This document shows, one piece after another, positions 46,310 through 54,791 of a stretch of 64,000 nt of DNA. Source of the DNA: Bacteroides sp. MSB163. Lineage in GTDB: Bacteria; Bacteroidota; Bacteroidia; Bacteroidales; Bacteroidaceae. The position numbers and the translations under genes are program-made. The stretch spans positions 2,968,001 to 3,032,000 of the forward strand of contig NZ_CP143867.1 of assembly GCF_036416795.1 (NCBI RefSeq). Direction: 5' to 3'. Each line of letters starts with the position of its first letter. The first letter of the stretch is position 1. The notes beneath the pieces were generated by a model. The model was not told where the DNA came from. It did no database searches and saw only the letters and a program-made list of their open reading frames with translations.

Positions 46310-46337
46310 CGCAAGCGGCTCTCCCGAGTGGCTTGCG
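46310..46337. promoter_or_regulatory. Stable hairpin in the GH28 leader
   Basis: CGCAAGC pairs with GCTTGCG, with further GCTC/GAG pairing inside. It lies about 125 nt before the GH28 ATG, between promoter and repeats, and lacks a T-run, so it is a leader structure rather than a terminator. Confidence 0.5.
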
Positions 46338-46417
46338 AAAGAAATAATAAATGATTCATGTTAACCTAATTCTAACCTTAAATAAATATTATGAAAAAAC
46401 CTCTTAATTACCGGTTG

Positions 46418-46472
46418 CAAATGTATCGGGCTTTAGCTAAAACCATGTGCACAATTTGTTGGTTTAGGTGGA
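46418..46472 (-). promoter_or_regulatory. GH28 operon promoter with paired operator half-sites
   Basis: On the minus strand TCCACCT (from 46472) and TGCACAT (from 46451) are 21 bp apart, and the -7 box TACATTTG (46425-46418) starts 26 bp after the second. The -7 box and the following GCAAC are identical to those at susC2. Confidence 0.75.
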
Positions 46473-46585
46473 TTTTTTGTGGTTTTGTCCTTTTCTTTGC
46501 ACACTTTCGGGCTTTTTATGCAGAAAGTTCATATCTTTAAATAAGATAGGCGGCATTTCAGCAAAGCAAAAATAAGCAAGCTTAT

Positions 46586-46616
46586 TTTGCTATGCGTTCA
46601 ATTTGCGCTATCTTTG
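46586..46616 (+). promoter_or_regulatory. fabI promoter (consensus -33 and -7)
   Basis: TTTG (46586-46589) and TATCTTTG (46609-46616) are separated by 19 bp, a textbook Bacteroides promoter. The rest of the 546-bp gap between GH28 and fabI holds the GH28 promoter and leader and no gene. Confidence 0.8.
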
Positions 46617-46732
46617 CAGCCTCAAAATAGTAAACGTGGTGGTAAGATGCAAGTTGATGAGGAAGTGAACAATAATAGCAATTTCCTTGTTGACTTGTTT
46701 ATTAGATACCCGTCAACTTTAATATTATAGGT

Positions 46733-47590
46733 ATGAGTTACAATTTGTTGAAAGGAAAAAGAGGCATTATTTTCGGTGCTCTGAATGAGCAGTCCATTGC
46801 CTGGAAAGTAGCAGAAAAAGCAGTAGAAGAAGGTGCAACGATCACCTTATCAAACACTCCGGTAGCAGTTCGCATGGGCGAAGTTTCCGCACTGGCAGAT
46901 AAATTGAAATGTGAAGTTATCCCCGCCGACGCAACCAGCGTAGAAGATTTGGAAAATGTATTCAAACGCTCCATGGAAGTTTTGGGCGGACCGATTGACT
47001 TTGTGCTTCATTCCATTGGTATGTCTCCGAATGTTCGCAAGAAACGTACATATGATGATTTGGATTATGATATGCTGGGCAAGACGCTCGATATTTCCGC
47101 AGTGTCTTTCCATAAGATGATACAGGCTGCCAAAAAGCTGAATGCAATTGCCGATTACGGTTCAATCCTTGCATTGAGTTATGTGGCCGCGCAACGTACA
47201 TTCTATGGATACAATGATATGGCAGATGCAAAAGCTTTGCTGGAATCCATTGCGCGTAGCTTCGGTTATATCTATGGCCGCGAACATAATGTACGTGTCA
47301 ATACCATTTCACAGTCTCCGACTATGACTACTGCCGGTTCCGGTGTGAAGGGTATGGATAAGCTGTTTGACTTTGCCAACCGCATGTCTCCGCTGGGCAA
47401 TGCTTCAGCCGACGAATGTGCTGATTATTGCATCGTAATGTTTTCCGACCTGACCCGTAAGGTAACCATGCAGAATTTATTCCATGACGGTGGTTTCTCC
47501 AGCGTGGGTATGAGCTTGCGTGCCATGGCTACTTATGAAAAAGGACTGGATGAATATATGGATGAGAATGGAAACATTATATATGGTTAA
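46733..47590 (+). CDS. fabI: Enoyl-[acyl-carrier-protein] reductase (NADH), FabI
   Basis: Cytoplasmic 285-aa short-chain reductase that performs the last step of each fatty acid elongation cycle. The nucleotide-binding start GIIFGALNEQSIAWKVA is the FabI version of the Rossmann motif, SIGMSPN resembles the family SIGFAP stretch, and the catalytic Tyr...Lys pair lies in YNDMADAKALLES. The ISQSPTMTTAGSG stretch corresponds to the FabI substrate-binding region. The length is slightly above that of E. coli FabI, as usual in Bacteroides. Monocistronic, with a consensus promoter, and followed by a long inverted repeat. Confidence 0.95.
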   Translation: MSYNLLKGKRGIIFGALNEQSIAWKVAEKAVEEGATITLSNTPVAVRMGEVSALADKLKCEVIPADATSVEDLENVFKRSMEVLGGPIDFVLHSIGMSPNVRKKRTYDDLDYDMLGKTLDISAVSFHKMIQAAKKLNAIADYGSILALSYVAAQRTFYGYNDMADAKALLESIARSFGYIYGREHNVRVNTISQSPTMTTAGSGVKGMDKLFDFANRMSPLGNASADECADYCIVMFSDLTRKVTMQNLFHDGGFSSVGMSLRAMATYEKGLDEYMDENGNIIYG

Positions 47591-47663
47591 ATGAAAAATT
47601 AGGAATGAAGAATCAGGCTGTGCTGTTGCGTTGCATGGAAATTCTTCATTCCTAATTCTTCAT
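47591..47663. repeat. Inverted repeat between fabI and the RsmI-like gene
   Basis: Arms 47591-47613 and 47641-47663 are 23 bp each and complementary at 22 positions (core ATTAGGAATGAAGAAT / ATTCTTCATTCCTAAT), with a 27-nt loop. It directly follows the fabI stop codon and could end transcription or protect the 3' end; no T-run follows. Confidence 0.75.
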
Positions 47664-47682
47664 CTTTAATTATCGCAAAACA

Positions 47683-48387
47683 TTGGAAACAGCTCTTTAT
47701 CTTTTGCCCGTCACTTTGGGTGATACACCGATTGAAACGGTGTTGCCTTCTTATAATAAGGAGATCATACTTGGGATTAGTCACTTCATAGTAGAGGATG
47801 TGCGTTCTGCACGCCGTTTTCTGAAGAAGGTGGACCGGGAAATAGATATTGATACACTGACTTTTTACCCGCTGAACAAGCATACATCACCTGAAGATAT
47901 TTCAGGATATCTGAAACCGTTGATGGCGGGATTGTCTATGGGAGTGATTTCCGAAGCCGGTTGTCCGGCAGTCGCTGACCCGGGAGCGGATGTAGTGGCG
48001 ATTGCTCAACGGAAGAATCTGAAAGTAGTGCCCTTGGTGGGACCTTCTTCAATTATTCTTTCTGTCATGGGTTCAGGCTTCAACGGGCAAAGTTTTGCTT
48101 TCCACGGTTACCTTCCGATTGAGCCGGGCGAGCGTGCCAAAAAAATAAGGACTCTGGAGCAGCGGGTTTATGCCGAACACCAGACTCAACTATTTATTGA
48201 AACACCTTACCGCAATAATAAAATGGTGGAAGACATCTTGCAAAATTGCCGTCCGCAAACCAAACTCTGTATTGCTGCGAACATTACGTGTGAGGGAGAA
48301 TATATCAAAACCAAGACAGTGAAGGAGTGGCAGGGAAAAGTGCCCGATCTTTCTAAAATTCCTTGTATTTTTCTCTTGTACAAATAA
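47683..48387 (+). CDS. RsmI-like tetrapyrrole-methylase-family SAM methyltransferase
   Basis: 234-aa SAM-dependent methyltransferase related to RsmI, the enzyme that 2'-O-methylates C1402 of 16S rRNA. Visible are LYLLPVTLGDTP at the start, VISEAGCPAVADPGADVV (the family's EAG.P...DPG motif), VPLVGPSSIILSVMGSGF and FHGYLP. The protein is shorter than canonical RsmI and lacks its C-terminal part, as in the short Bacteroidetes form. The start is TTG at 47683; no ATG or GTG gives the conserved beginning. The last 35 bp overlap the convergent gene at 48353. Confidence 0.85.
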   Translation: METALYLLPVTLGDTPIETVLPSYNKEIILGISHFIVEDVRSARRFLKKVDREIDIDTLTFYPLNKHTSPEDISGYLKPLMAGLSMGVISEAGCPAVADPGADVVAIAQRKNLKVVPLVGPSSIILSVMGSGFNGQSFAFHGYLPIEPGERAKKIRTLEQRVYAEHQTQLFIETPYRNNKMVEDILQNCRPQTKLCIAANITCEGEYIKTKTVKEWQGKVPDLSKIPCIFLLYK

Positions 48388-49471
48388 CATCCTTCAGGTG
48401 CTCATATTCGTTTTCAAAGCAGCAGCTGAAAAAGTTCTTGCCTAAATTATGCTCTATTTGCTGGAAAGTCCAAAGCTTTCCGTCTTTTACTTGCTTGTCG
48501 CGTAGAAGATCGTCGTCTTCTACCTCAAGAATGAAAAGATAGATCAGCCGGTTCGTCACTTTATTCTCAAAGTGATACATGATATTGAACTGTAAATCTT
48601 GTATCGGTGCTTGTGGAAAAGCTTGTCTCACAAGCCGGACGATGCCTTGTTCCAAGGTTTCTCCGTATAAAAGATAACATTCCATGGGAATATCAGTCTT
48701 TCCCCGGTCGAGAATACAGCGTTGGGGGCGTGGACGAAGATACAACATACCATTATGAGATACAGCGATACGGACTATCGGATTGATATATTCATTTTTC
48801 TTGTTGATAGCATCCACTGCCAGGCTTCTGCCGATCACATCCCCTTTGGTATTAACAATGGGTACGAAAGCTGTGTGCTCCATCACCTGATTGAAGTAGA
48901 GGATTCCGAACTGATTGAATAATATACTCAGAATGAATACAGCAGGCGGACAATACCGGAATAAAATATCCTTGGAAGTCTCGCTTAAGGGACCGGGTAA
49001 CAGAATTGTAATGAAGACTCCCAGGAAATGAAGAAAGGCGATGATGACAACTACCCGTGTTGTTACAATGGCAGACTCAGCCCCTTGCGCAAAAAGTTGT
49101 TTGCAACATTTTTGTGACTGGGTAATCTGGTGAGCGAGAAATCTTTTTCTGTTCAGGAAGATAATAACTACGGGTATGAGAGTACTGATTTCCAATGTCA
49201 GTGGAAACATTTCTCGGGAACTGCAATCACCGAAGATTAAAGTGGTCAGACTCAAAAGCAAGAGCATTCCGGTAGTGCAATAAAGTAGGAAATTTGGGAT
49301 TCTTGCTCCTTTTCCCCATAAGGTATATAAACTATAAAGAGCCCCTACACCTGCACCAATGTAGATGGAAATGTCTTGGGTTATAAATTCGCACAATATA
49401 ATAGATACGATAACCGGGATAAATCCCAAAGACATATTAAACTTAGATGATAGAACTCCTTTTTTTAACAT
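48353..49471 (-). CDS. Membrane protein with C-terminal degenerate Nudix-like domain
   Basis: 372-aa protein. Residues about 10-205 hold roughly six hydrophobic segments, arranged in pairs. The C-terminal 170 residues are soluble: KGDVIGRSLAVDAINKKNEY and LYLRPRPQRC resemble the start of a Nudix fold, and a segment GETLEQGIVRLVRQAFP (near residue 275) lines up with a Nudix box but lacks the REVxEE residues needed for metal binding. So a catalytically dead or altered Nudix domain is the best reading. The 3' end overlaps the RsmI-like gene by 35 bp, tail to tail. Function unknown. Confidence 0.65.
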   Translation of the reverse strand: MLKKGVLSSKFNMSLGFIPVIVSIILCEFITQDISIYIGAGVGALYSLYTLWGKGARIPNFLLYCTTGMLLLLSLTTLIFGDCSSREMFPLTLEISTLIPVVIIFLNRKRFLAHQITQSQKCCKQLFAQGAESAIVTTRVVVIIAFLHFLGVFITILLPGPLSETSKDILFRYCPPAVFILSILFNQFGILYFNQVMEHTAFVPIVNTKGDVIGRSLAVDAINKKNEYINPIVRIAVSHNGMLYLRPRPQRCILDRGKTDIPMECYLLYGETLEQGIVRLVRQAFPQAPIQDLQFNIMYHFENKVTNRLIYLFILEVEDDDLLRDKQVKDGKLWTFQQIEHNLGKNFFSCCFENEYEHLKDVICTREKYKEF

Positions 49472-49528
49472 TGCAAACTTTATTTTGTCGTTATCTCATA
49501 AATAACAAATAAGTAGAGCAATTGGTTT

Positions 49529-50398
49529 TTATTTCGTTTCTTTTTTGTAAAATCGTACCTGCTTTTCAGCATGATAGGAGGAACGCACCAAAGGCGCACT
49601 TTCTACCTGATCGAATCCTTTTGCCAGACCGGTTTCTTTGTAAGAAGCGAATTGTGCGGGAGTAACGTATTCTGCCACAGGGTAATGTTTATGTGAAGGT
49701 TGCAAGTATTGGCCGATGGTCAGGATTTGACACCCTGTATGGCGCAAGTCATCCATTAGTGCTTCCACTTCCTCTGGAGTTTCGCCTAATCCTACCATGA
49801 TTCCTGATTTTGCAGTGATTCCGCTGTCGGCTATCTGGCGTATTACTTCCAGGCTTGTTTCGTAGCGGGCTGCACTACGTACCAGTGGAGTGATGCGTTT
49901 CACCGTTTCCATATTGTGGGAGATAATTTCCGGTTGTGCTTCAATAACCTGGGATACCAGTTCTTTTCTTCCTTGAAAGTCGGGGATCAGAACCTCGATG
50001 GTAGTTTCCGGATTGAGGCGTTTGATTTCGTGTATGGTGCGTGCCCAATGTGCAGCGCCGAGGTCCGGTAGATCATCCCGGTCTACAGAAGTGATAACAG
50101 CGTGGGACAGCTTCATCAAGGCTATGGATTCCGCCACATGGGTGGGCTCTTCCATATCTAATGGAAGCGGTTTGCCTGTCTGTGTATTACAGAATTTACA
50201 GCAACGGGTACAGATGTCACCGCCTATCATGAAGGTGGCAGTTCCTTTACCCCAACATTCTCCCATATTAGGGCAACGTCCGCTACTGCAAATGGTATGC
50301 AGGCAGTGCGATTCAACTATACGTTTGGTTTCGGTATACCGTTCGTTGGCTCCGATACTTATTTTGAGCCATTCGGGCTTGCGTATTCTGTCTTTCAT
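49529..50398 (-). CDS. lipA: Lipoyl synthase
   Basis: 289-aa radical SAM enzyme inserting two sulphurs into octanoyl groups of lipoate-dependent enzymes. Both iron-sulphur sites are visible: CSSGRCPNMGEC (the CX4CX5C auxiliary cluster) and CTRCCKFC (the CX3CX2C radical SAM cluster). The VITSVDRDDLPDLGA and VGLGE stretches and the C-terminal RSSYHAE (RSSY motif) are LipA signatures. It lies 56 bp downstream of the dipeptidyl peptidase gene in the same direction. Confidence 0.96.
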   Translation of the reverse strand: MKDRIRKPEWLKISIGANERYTETKRIVESHCLHTICSSGRCPNMGECWGKGTATFMIGGDICTRCCKFCNTQTGKPLPLDMEEPTHVAESIALMKLSHAVITSVDRDDLPDLGAAHWARTIHEIKRLNPETTIEVLIPDFQGRKELVSQVIEAQPEIISHNMETVKRITPLVRSAARYETSLEVIRQIADSGITAKSGIMVGLGETPEEVEALMDDLRHTGCQILTIGQYLQPSHKHYPVAEYVTPAQFASYKETGLAKGFDQVESAPLVRSSYHAEKQVRFYKKETK

Positions 50399-50412
50399 GA
50401 TAGAAATAAAGA

Positions 50413-50439
50413 AATCTGTGTTAATCCGTGTAATCTGTG
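50413..50439. repeat. AATCTGTG short repeat upstream of lipA
   Basis: AATCTGTG, AATCCGTG and AATCTGTG occur at 50413, 50423 and 50432 (period 9-10) in the 56-bp gap before lipA. Short words of this kind are common in Bacteroidales intergenic DNA. Confidence 0.6.
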
Positions 50440-50454
50440 GTGAACTTTATGATC

Positions 50455-52665
50455 TTAAAGATTTTTTTCAAAGAAATTCGTCAGCTTCGTATACAGGTGA
50501 TAACGGGTGTTTCCGCCATAGATACCGTGGTTACGGTTTGTATAGAGTTGCATATCGAATTGCTTGTTCAACTGTACCAGGTGTTCTGCATATTCTGCAC
50601 AGTTTTGGAAATGAACATTGTCATCCGCCATTCCATGTACCAGCAATAAATTGCCATGCAATTTGTCTGCCCGGGTGAAAGCGGAAGAGCCTTTATATCC
50701 TTCAGCATTCTCTTTGGGAGTGCGCATGAAGCGTTCGCCATAAATCGTGTCGTAGTAATTCCAGTCAGTGACGGCTGCTACTGCAACTCCGGCCTTGAAT
50801 ACGGGCGTTCCCTCACTCATACTCATGATGGTCATGTATCCGCCGTAACTCCAGCCCCAGATGCCGATACGGTTTTTGTCTACATACGGCTGGCTACCCA
50901 TGTATTGGGCTGTTGCCACCTGATCTTTCGCCTCTTTCACGCCAAGATTCAGATAAGTGCATTTTTCGAAGTCTGCACCACGTCCACCGGTTCCACGTCC
51001 GTCTACACAAACCACAATAAAACCACGACTGGCCATATAGGTTTCCCAACTGATGCTCCATGTGTCCAGTACTTGTTGCGAACCGGGTCCGCTGTATTGA
51101 TACAGAAGTACAGGGTATTTCTTGGATGCGGAGAAGTTCACAGGCTTCATCATCCAACCGTTCAGACTTACACCATCTCCGGTCTTGAAAGTAAAGAACT
51201 CTTTCTGAGGTACACTGTATTTGGACAAAGTCTGTTTCAGATTATCATTCGTAACAAGCGTACTCAATACTTTACCTGTATTATCATTTAGAGTAATGAC
51301 AGTAGGAGTATTCAGGTTTGAATAACGATTCATGTAGTATTTCATGTTCGTACTGAACTGTGCACTGTTGAGACCCGGTTGAGAAGAAAGTTTGGTTTTC
51401 TTTCCCTTGCGGTCAATTTGGTATACAGCTTGGCGCAGCGGGCTTTCCTCATTACTGATATAATAGAAACTGTTATCATCAGCATCCCAGCCCAGGAATT
51501 CTTTTACTTCATAGTTTCCGCTGGTAACCTGTTTAATCAGATTTCCACCCATGCTGTACCAGTACAGATGGTTGTAGCCGCTCTTTTCGCTCACAAAGCT
51601 GAAGTTTTCCGGATAGAAAATGATATTATCGAATACGCCTTCTTTGATATAAGCATCACTTTCGTCACGCAGAACCTGTTTGCAAACAGTAGAACGCGGA
51701 TCACCGAAATACATGTCGAGGCGGTTCTGATGGCGGTTTAAGGTGATAATGGCCAACTTGTTAGGATCTTGTGTGAAGCGGATACGCGGGATGTACCCGT
51801 CAGCATCCAAGGGAACCTGCATCTTACGGGTTACTTTCGATTTGATATCGAAGGTATGTACACTGACCTTTGAATTTGCTTCTCCTGTTTTGGGGTATTT
51901 ATAGGTATAATCTCCCGGATATTTCTCAAAAGCTGTGATATGAGGATTACTTCCAGCAAAAACAGGGAAACTGTAAGAAGGCACTTCCGTCTCGTCAAAG
52001 CGGATATAAGCCAGCATCTTACTGTCGGCACTGAACTCCAGAGCACGGTTGAAAGAGAATTCTTCTTCATATACCCAGTCAGGGATACCGTTCAGAACGG
52101 CATTACGTTTGCCGTCTTCCGTAACCTGGCTTTCGCTGTTTCCGTAGAGAAACTTCACAAGATAGATATTATTATCCCGTACAAATGCAACCATTGTTCC
52201 GTCCGGTGAAAATACAGGTGCTTGCTGCGGTCCGCCGTCTGAAAGCTTTTCTACTATGTTGTTGATTTCTCCGTTGATATTTCGCTTCAAACTATATATA
52301 TAATGTATAGCTGTATAAGAGCGGCGATAAATCGGAGTCTGTTCTGTAGCAATAAGCAGTTTGCTGCCGTCAGGTGAAAAACTGTAGCTGTCAAACGTCT
52401 TAAACGGGCATTCGCGTGCGGTAGCGGCATCGAACAATACTTCTACCTGTTTTCCTGTCTTGAAAGAGTATTTGATAATCTGCGTTCCTTCCGCATTCAT
52501 TTGCGAATAGTGTTCCCCGTCTCCGGGAATGGGAATGACTCCGTAAATATTTTCAGCGCGGAATTTACCTGATACAATATCTTTTAAATCGAGAGGCTGA
52601 CCGCCTTGTGCAAAGCCTGCCAATGTGCAGAGGCAAAGAAGAATTGCAATACTTATCTGTTTCAT
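50455..52665 (-). CDS. Dipeptidyl peptidase IV (S9B family)
   Basis: 736-aa exported serine peptidase that removes X-Pro or X-Ala dipeptides. A signal peptide starts at the ATG at 52665 (MKQISIAILLCLCTLAGFAQ); the longer frame from 52773 runs across the promoter and a terminator and is not used. The N-terminal eight-bladed propeller (residues about 40-470) precedes the alpha/beta hydrolase with Ser in GWSYGGYM, Asp in HGMADDNVHF and His in RNHGIYGG. The Glu pair that holds the substrate amino terminus is probably in YEEEFSFNRAL. It has its own -7 box; lipA follows. Confidence 0.94.
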   Translation of the reverse strand: MKQISIAILLCLCTLAGFAQGGQPLDLKDIVSGKFRAENIYGVIPIPGDGEHYSQMNAEGTQIIKYSFKTGKQVEVLFDAATARECPFKTFDSYSFSPDGSKLLIATEQTPIYRRSYTAIHYIYSLKRNINGEINNIVEKLSDGGPQQAPVFSPDGTMVAFVRDNNIYLVKFLYGNSESQVTEDGKRNAVLNGIPDWVYEEEFSFNRALEFSADSKMLAYIRFDETEVPSYSFPVFAGSNPHITAFEKYPGDYTYKYPKTGEANSKVSVHTFDIKSKVTRKMQVPLDADGYIPRIRFTQDPNKLAIITLNRHQNRLDMYFGDPRSTVCKQVLRDESDAYIKEGVFDNIIFYPENFSFVSEKSGYNHLYWYSMGGNLIKQVTSGNYEVKEFLGWDADDNSFYYISNEESPLRQAVYQIDRKGKKTKLSSQPGLNSAQFSTNMKYYMNRYSNLNTPTVITLNDNTGKVLSTLVTNDNLKQTLSKYSVPQKEFFTFKTGDGVSLNGWMMKPVNFSASKKYPVLLYQYSGPGSQQVLDTWSISWETYMASRGFIVVCVDGRGTGGRGADFEKCTYLNLGVKEAKDQVATAQYMGSQPYVDKNRIGIWGWSYGGYMTIMSMSEGTPVFKAGVAVAAVTDWNYYDTIYGERFMRTPKENAEGYKGSSAFTRADKLHGNLLLVHGMADDNVHFQNCAEYAEHLVQLNKQFDMQLYTNRNHGIYGGNTRYHLYTKLTNFFEKNL

Positions 52666-52690
52666 AATCCTGTTTGATTTCTTTAGAGGG

Positions 52691-52698
52691 CAAATATA
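52691..52698 (-). promoter_or_regulatory. -7 box of the dipeptidyl peptidase gene
   Basis: TATATTTG on the minus strand, 26 bp before the ATG at 52665. It supports that start over the upstream in-frame codon at 52773. Confidence 0.65.
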
Positions 52699-52743
52699 GG
52701 GATAAAAACTGAAAAAGTGTAGATAAATTATGTTTCCTAATTG

Positions 52744-52787
52744 TAAAAAGCCCGTCCAGCTTTGTGGGGGCAAAGCTGAGGCGGGCT
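52744..52787 (-). terminator. Terminator of the ROK-MFS-SIS operon
   Basis: On the minus strand AGCCCG...CAGCTTTG pairs with CAAAGCTG...CGGGCT and is followed by TTTTTAC, about 40 bp after the SIS stop codon. Confidence 0.9.
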
Positions 52788-52824
52788 ACCGTCACTCATA
52801 AATGATGATTGGGGCTTCTTTTGG

Positions 52825-53586
52825 TTAGAGGATTTTTACTTTCTTTTGATATTCGGCAATAGCTGCGTCCAGGCGTTCGTGAGCAGTTGTATCGCCCGGT
52901 ACGTTATGTGACGGATGGATATACAGATGTACGTCGCGATCTGCCAGAATTTCGGCAACGGTAGTGATGGTCATCCATACCATAGTAACGAAACTCAGGG
53001 TTGACAATGGTCCCACCTTGTCGAAGTGATTCTTCAAAGGCACGGAAGCATCTACCAAAGGCACGCAGGAGTCCACTATGATATCGGCAAGTTGGAACAG
53101 GTTCTTACCGCTGGAATGACGGCTTGCTTTGTCGCCAGTTTCTCCGGCTGAGCCGTAAACGATTACTTTCATACCGCGCTTCTTAGCTTCCAGTGCCATG
53201 TCGATGTTTACTGCATTGATTCCTGTGTGGGAGAAAATCCAGATGCAATCTTTGGAATCGAAATCATAATTCTTCATGATTGCCTGTCCGTAACCCTCTG
53301 TTCTTTCCAGAAACAGGAATTGATGGATACCCATTTGGCCGATGATTTGTGTAAAGAATGTCAGCGGAAGTTCGCACAACGGGTGAAAACCTACAAAACT
53401 ACCGATGCGAGGATACATTTCTTCAACGGGGATTGTTGCGTGACCGCATCCGAATGTGTGTACCCAACGACCGGCTTCGATGGAATCTGCCATAGCGGTG
53501 GCTGCCTTTTTGATATTCTCCAATTGCGTGGCTTCCAGTTTTTCCATGATGCCATGCGCGTTTTTTAACCATTCAAGTGCTAACAT
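52825..53586 (-). CDS. SIS-domain sugar phosphate protein
   Basis: 253-aa cytoplasmic protein with a sugar isomerase (SIS) fold. The N-terminal helix region is followed by VHTFGCGHATIPVEEMYPR and, later, IWIFSHTGINAVNIDMALEAKKRGMKVIVYG, the two phosphosugar-binding strands and Ser/Thr loop. It resembles the UPF0309/MurQ-like group that handles phosphorylated amino sugars. Third gene of an operon after a ROK kinase and an MFS transporter (35 bp gap), so it most likely acts on the phosphorylated product of that kinase. The exact sugar is unknown. Confidence 0.85.
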   Translation of the reverse strand: MLALEWLKNAHGIMEKLEATQLENIKKAATAMADSIEAGRWVHTFGCGHATIPVEEMYPRIGSFVGFHPLCELPLTFFTQIIGQMGIHQFLFLERTEGYGQAIMKNYDFDSKDCIWIFSHTGINAVNIDMALEAKKRGMKVIVYGSAGETGDKASRHSSGKNLFQLADIIVDSCVPLVDASVPLKNHFDKVGPLSTLSFVTMVWMTITTVAEILADRDVHLYIHPSHNVPGDTTAHERLDAAIAEYQKKVKIL

Positions 53587-53621
53587 AATTTTCTTGATTT
53601 TTAGGGGGTAAATAATTTCTT

Positions 53622-54767
53622 TTATTTGAGTGAGCGTCTAAACAATAGAAGCATGATGAGCAGGGAGGCAATCATCATATAAGGATACACAACGATACTG
53701 TATCCTTGCGAGATAATTCCCGTGAGACTGTTCAGTAATGTCTGTCCGATCAGAGCTATAACAAGGGCCACACTGAATACCGTTCCCGACAGAGAAGCGT
53801 ACCGGCTGCCGACAATGCTGAGTATGACGGGGAAAGTAGATGCCAGTCCTGCACCGACAAGCACCATGCCTATGGCAGCACGTGCAAAGTCCGGTGAAAA
53901 AGTGAGCAGTGCAAAACCTATTGCGGCCGTAATCAGGCTGGCGCGAAGAACAGTTTCCTGTTTTATCTTTTTGAAGAGAACTACCAGCAACAGACGGGCA
54001 ACAGTCAGTCCGGCCACCATGCAAGTCAGTGCCATGAGCGCCCGGTTTTCGGGGATGTTGGTGGTTTGTCCCAGGTAGAGTGTGGTCCAGTTGTTGCATA
54101 CGCCTTCGATGCCGCTTTGGAAAAAGAGGATAAAGCTGAGTAATAATAAGCTACTCTCTTTTAACAACCCCAGTCCTTCTTTGATTGGGAATCCTTGCGG
54201 CTGTTTGGGGGCGGGGAAGCGTACGCCGAGACAGAACAGAATACCTGCCAACATTACAACGCCTGTGCCTTGCAGTATAATTTCAAAAGAATAATATCCG
54301 GACAGGAAACTGAGTAATACAGGAATCCCCAGCGCACCGATACCATAGAATGCACCCAGCAGACTAAGGCGTGAACCTTTCTCCGCTTCGTCGGAAATAT
54401 CAGCTACTAAAGCGTTTGTTTCACCGTTCAGAATTCCTCCTCCCAGGCCGATGCCGATAATGGAAAGTTGCAACAATGGAATACTTGTAAAAAAAGCAAT
54501 TCCTTCCAGTCCGAGCAATACGACCAGACAACTGAGCAGCAGTAACGCTTTGTGTCCGAAGCGATCTACAATAGGACCGAACAACAGGGAGCCTCCCAAT
54601 AAACCGAGAGGCAGGAACGTCACCAGTGCTGTAGCTTGGAGATTGTCCAAACCCAGTTTGGTGGTGAGGGACGGTAATACCGAGCCCAGGGTGATCATCG
54701 AAATGCCAAAGAAGCACATGCCGATGCACGCAGCTGTGAAAACCAGATTCTTGTTGTAACTACTCAT
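53622..54767 (-). CDS. MFS sugar transporter
   Basis: 381-aa inner-membrane protein with about 12 transmembrane segments. GGSLLFGPIVDRFGHKALLLLS is the MFS loop 2-3 motif (G..DR.GRR type). The sequence ISDEAEKGSRLSLLGAFYGIGALGIPVL fits sugar-proton symporters of the FucP-like or related small groups. It lies between the ROK kinase (24 bp gap) and the SIS protein. Substrate inferred to be a monosaccharide, possibly an amino sugar. Confidence 0.85.
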   Translation of the reverse strand: MSSYNKNLVFTAACIGMCFFGISMITLGSVLPSLTTKLGLDNLQATALVTFLPLGLLGGSLLFGPIVDRFGHKALLLLSCLVVLLGLEGIAFFTSIPLLQLSIIGIGLGGGILNGETNALVADISDEAEKGSRLSLLGAFYGIGALGIPVLLSFLSGYYSFEIILQGTGVVMLAGILFCLGVRFPAPKQPQGFPIKEGLGLLKESSLLLLSFILFFQSGIEGVCNNWTTLYLGQTTNIPENRALMALTCMVAGLTVARLLLVVLFKKIKQETVLRASLITAAIGFALLTFSPDFARAAIGMVLVGAGLASTFPVILSIVGSRYASLSGTVFSVALVIALIGQTLLNSLTGIISQGYSIVVYPYMMIASLLIMLLLFRRSLK

Positions 54768-54791
54768 ATTGCTAACTCCTCGTAACTCCTT

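Noticed and set aside
52666..52773. Longer start for dipeptidyl peptidase IV
   Set aside because: The extension covers the -7 box and the terminator of the upstream operon.
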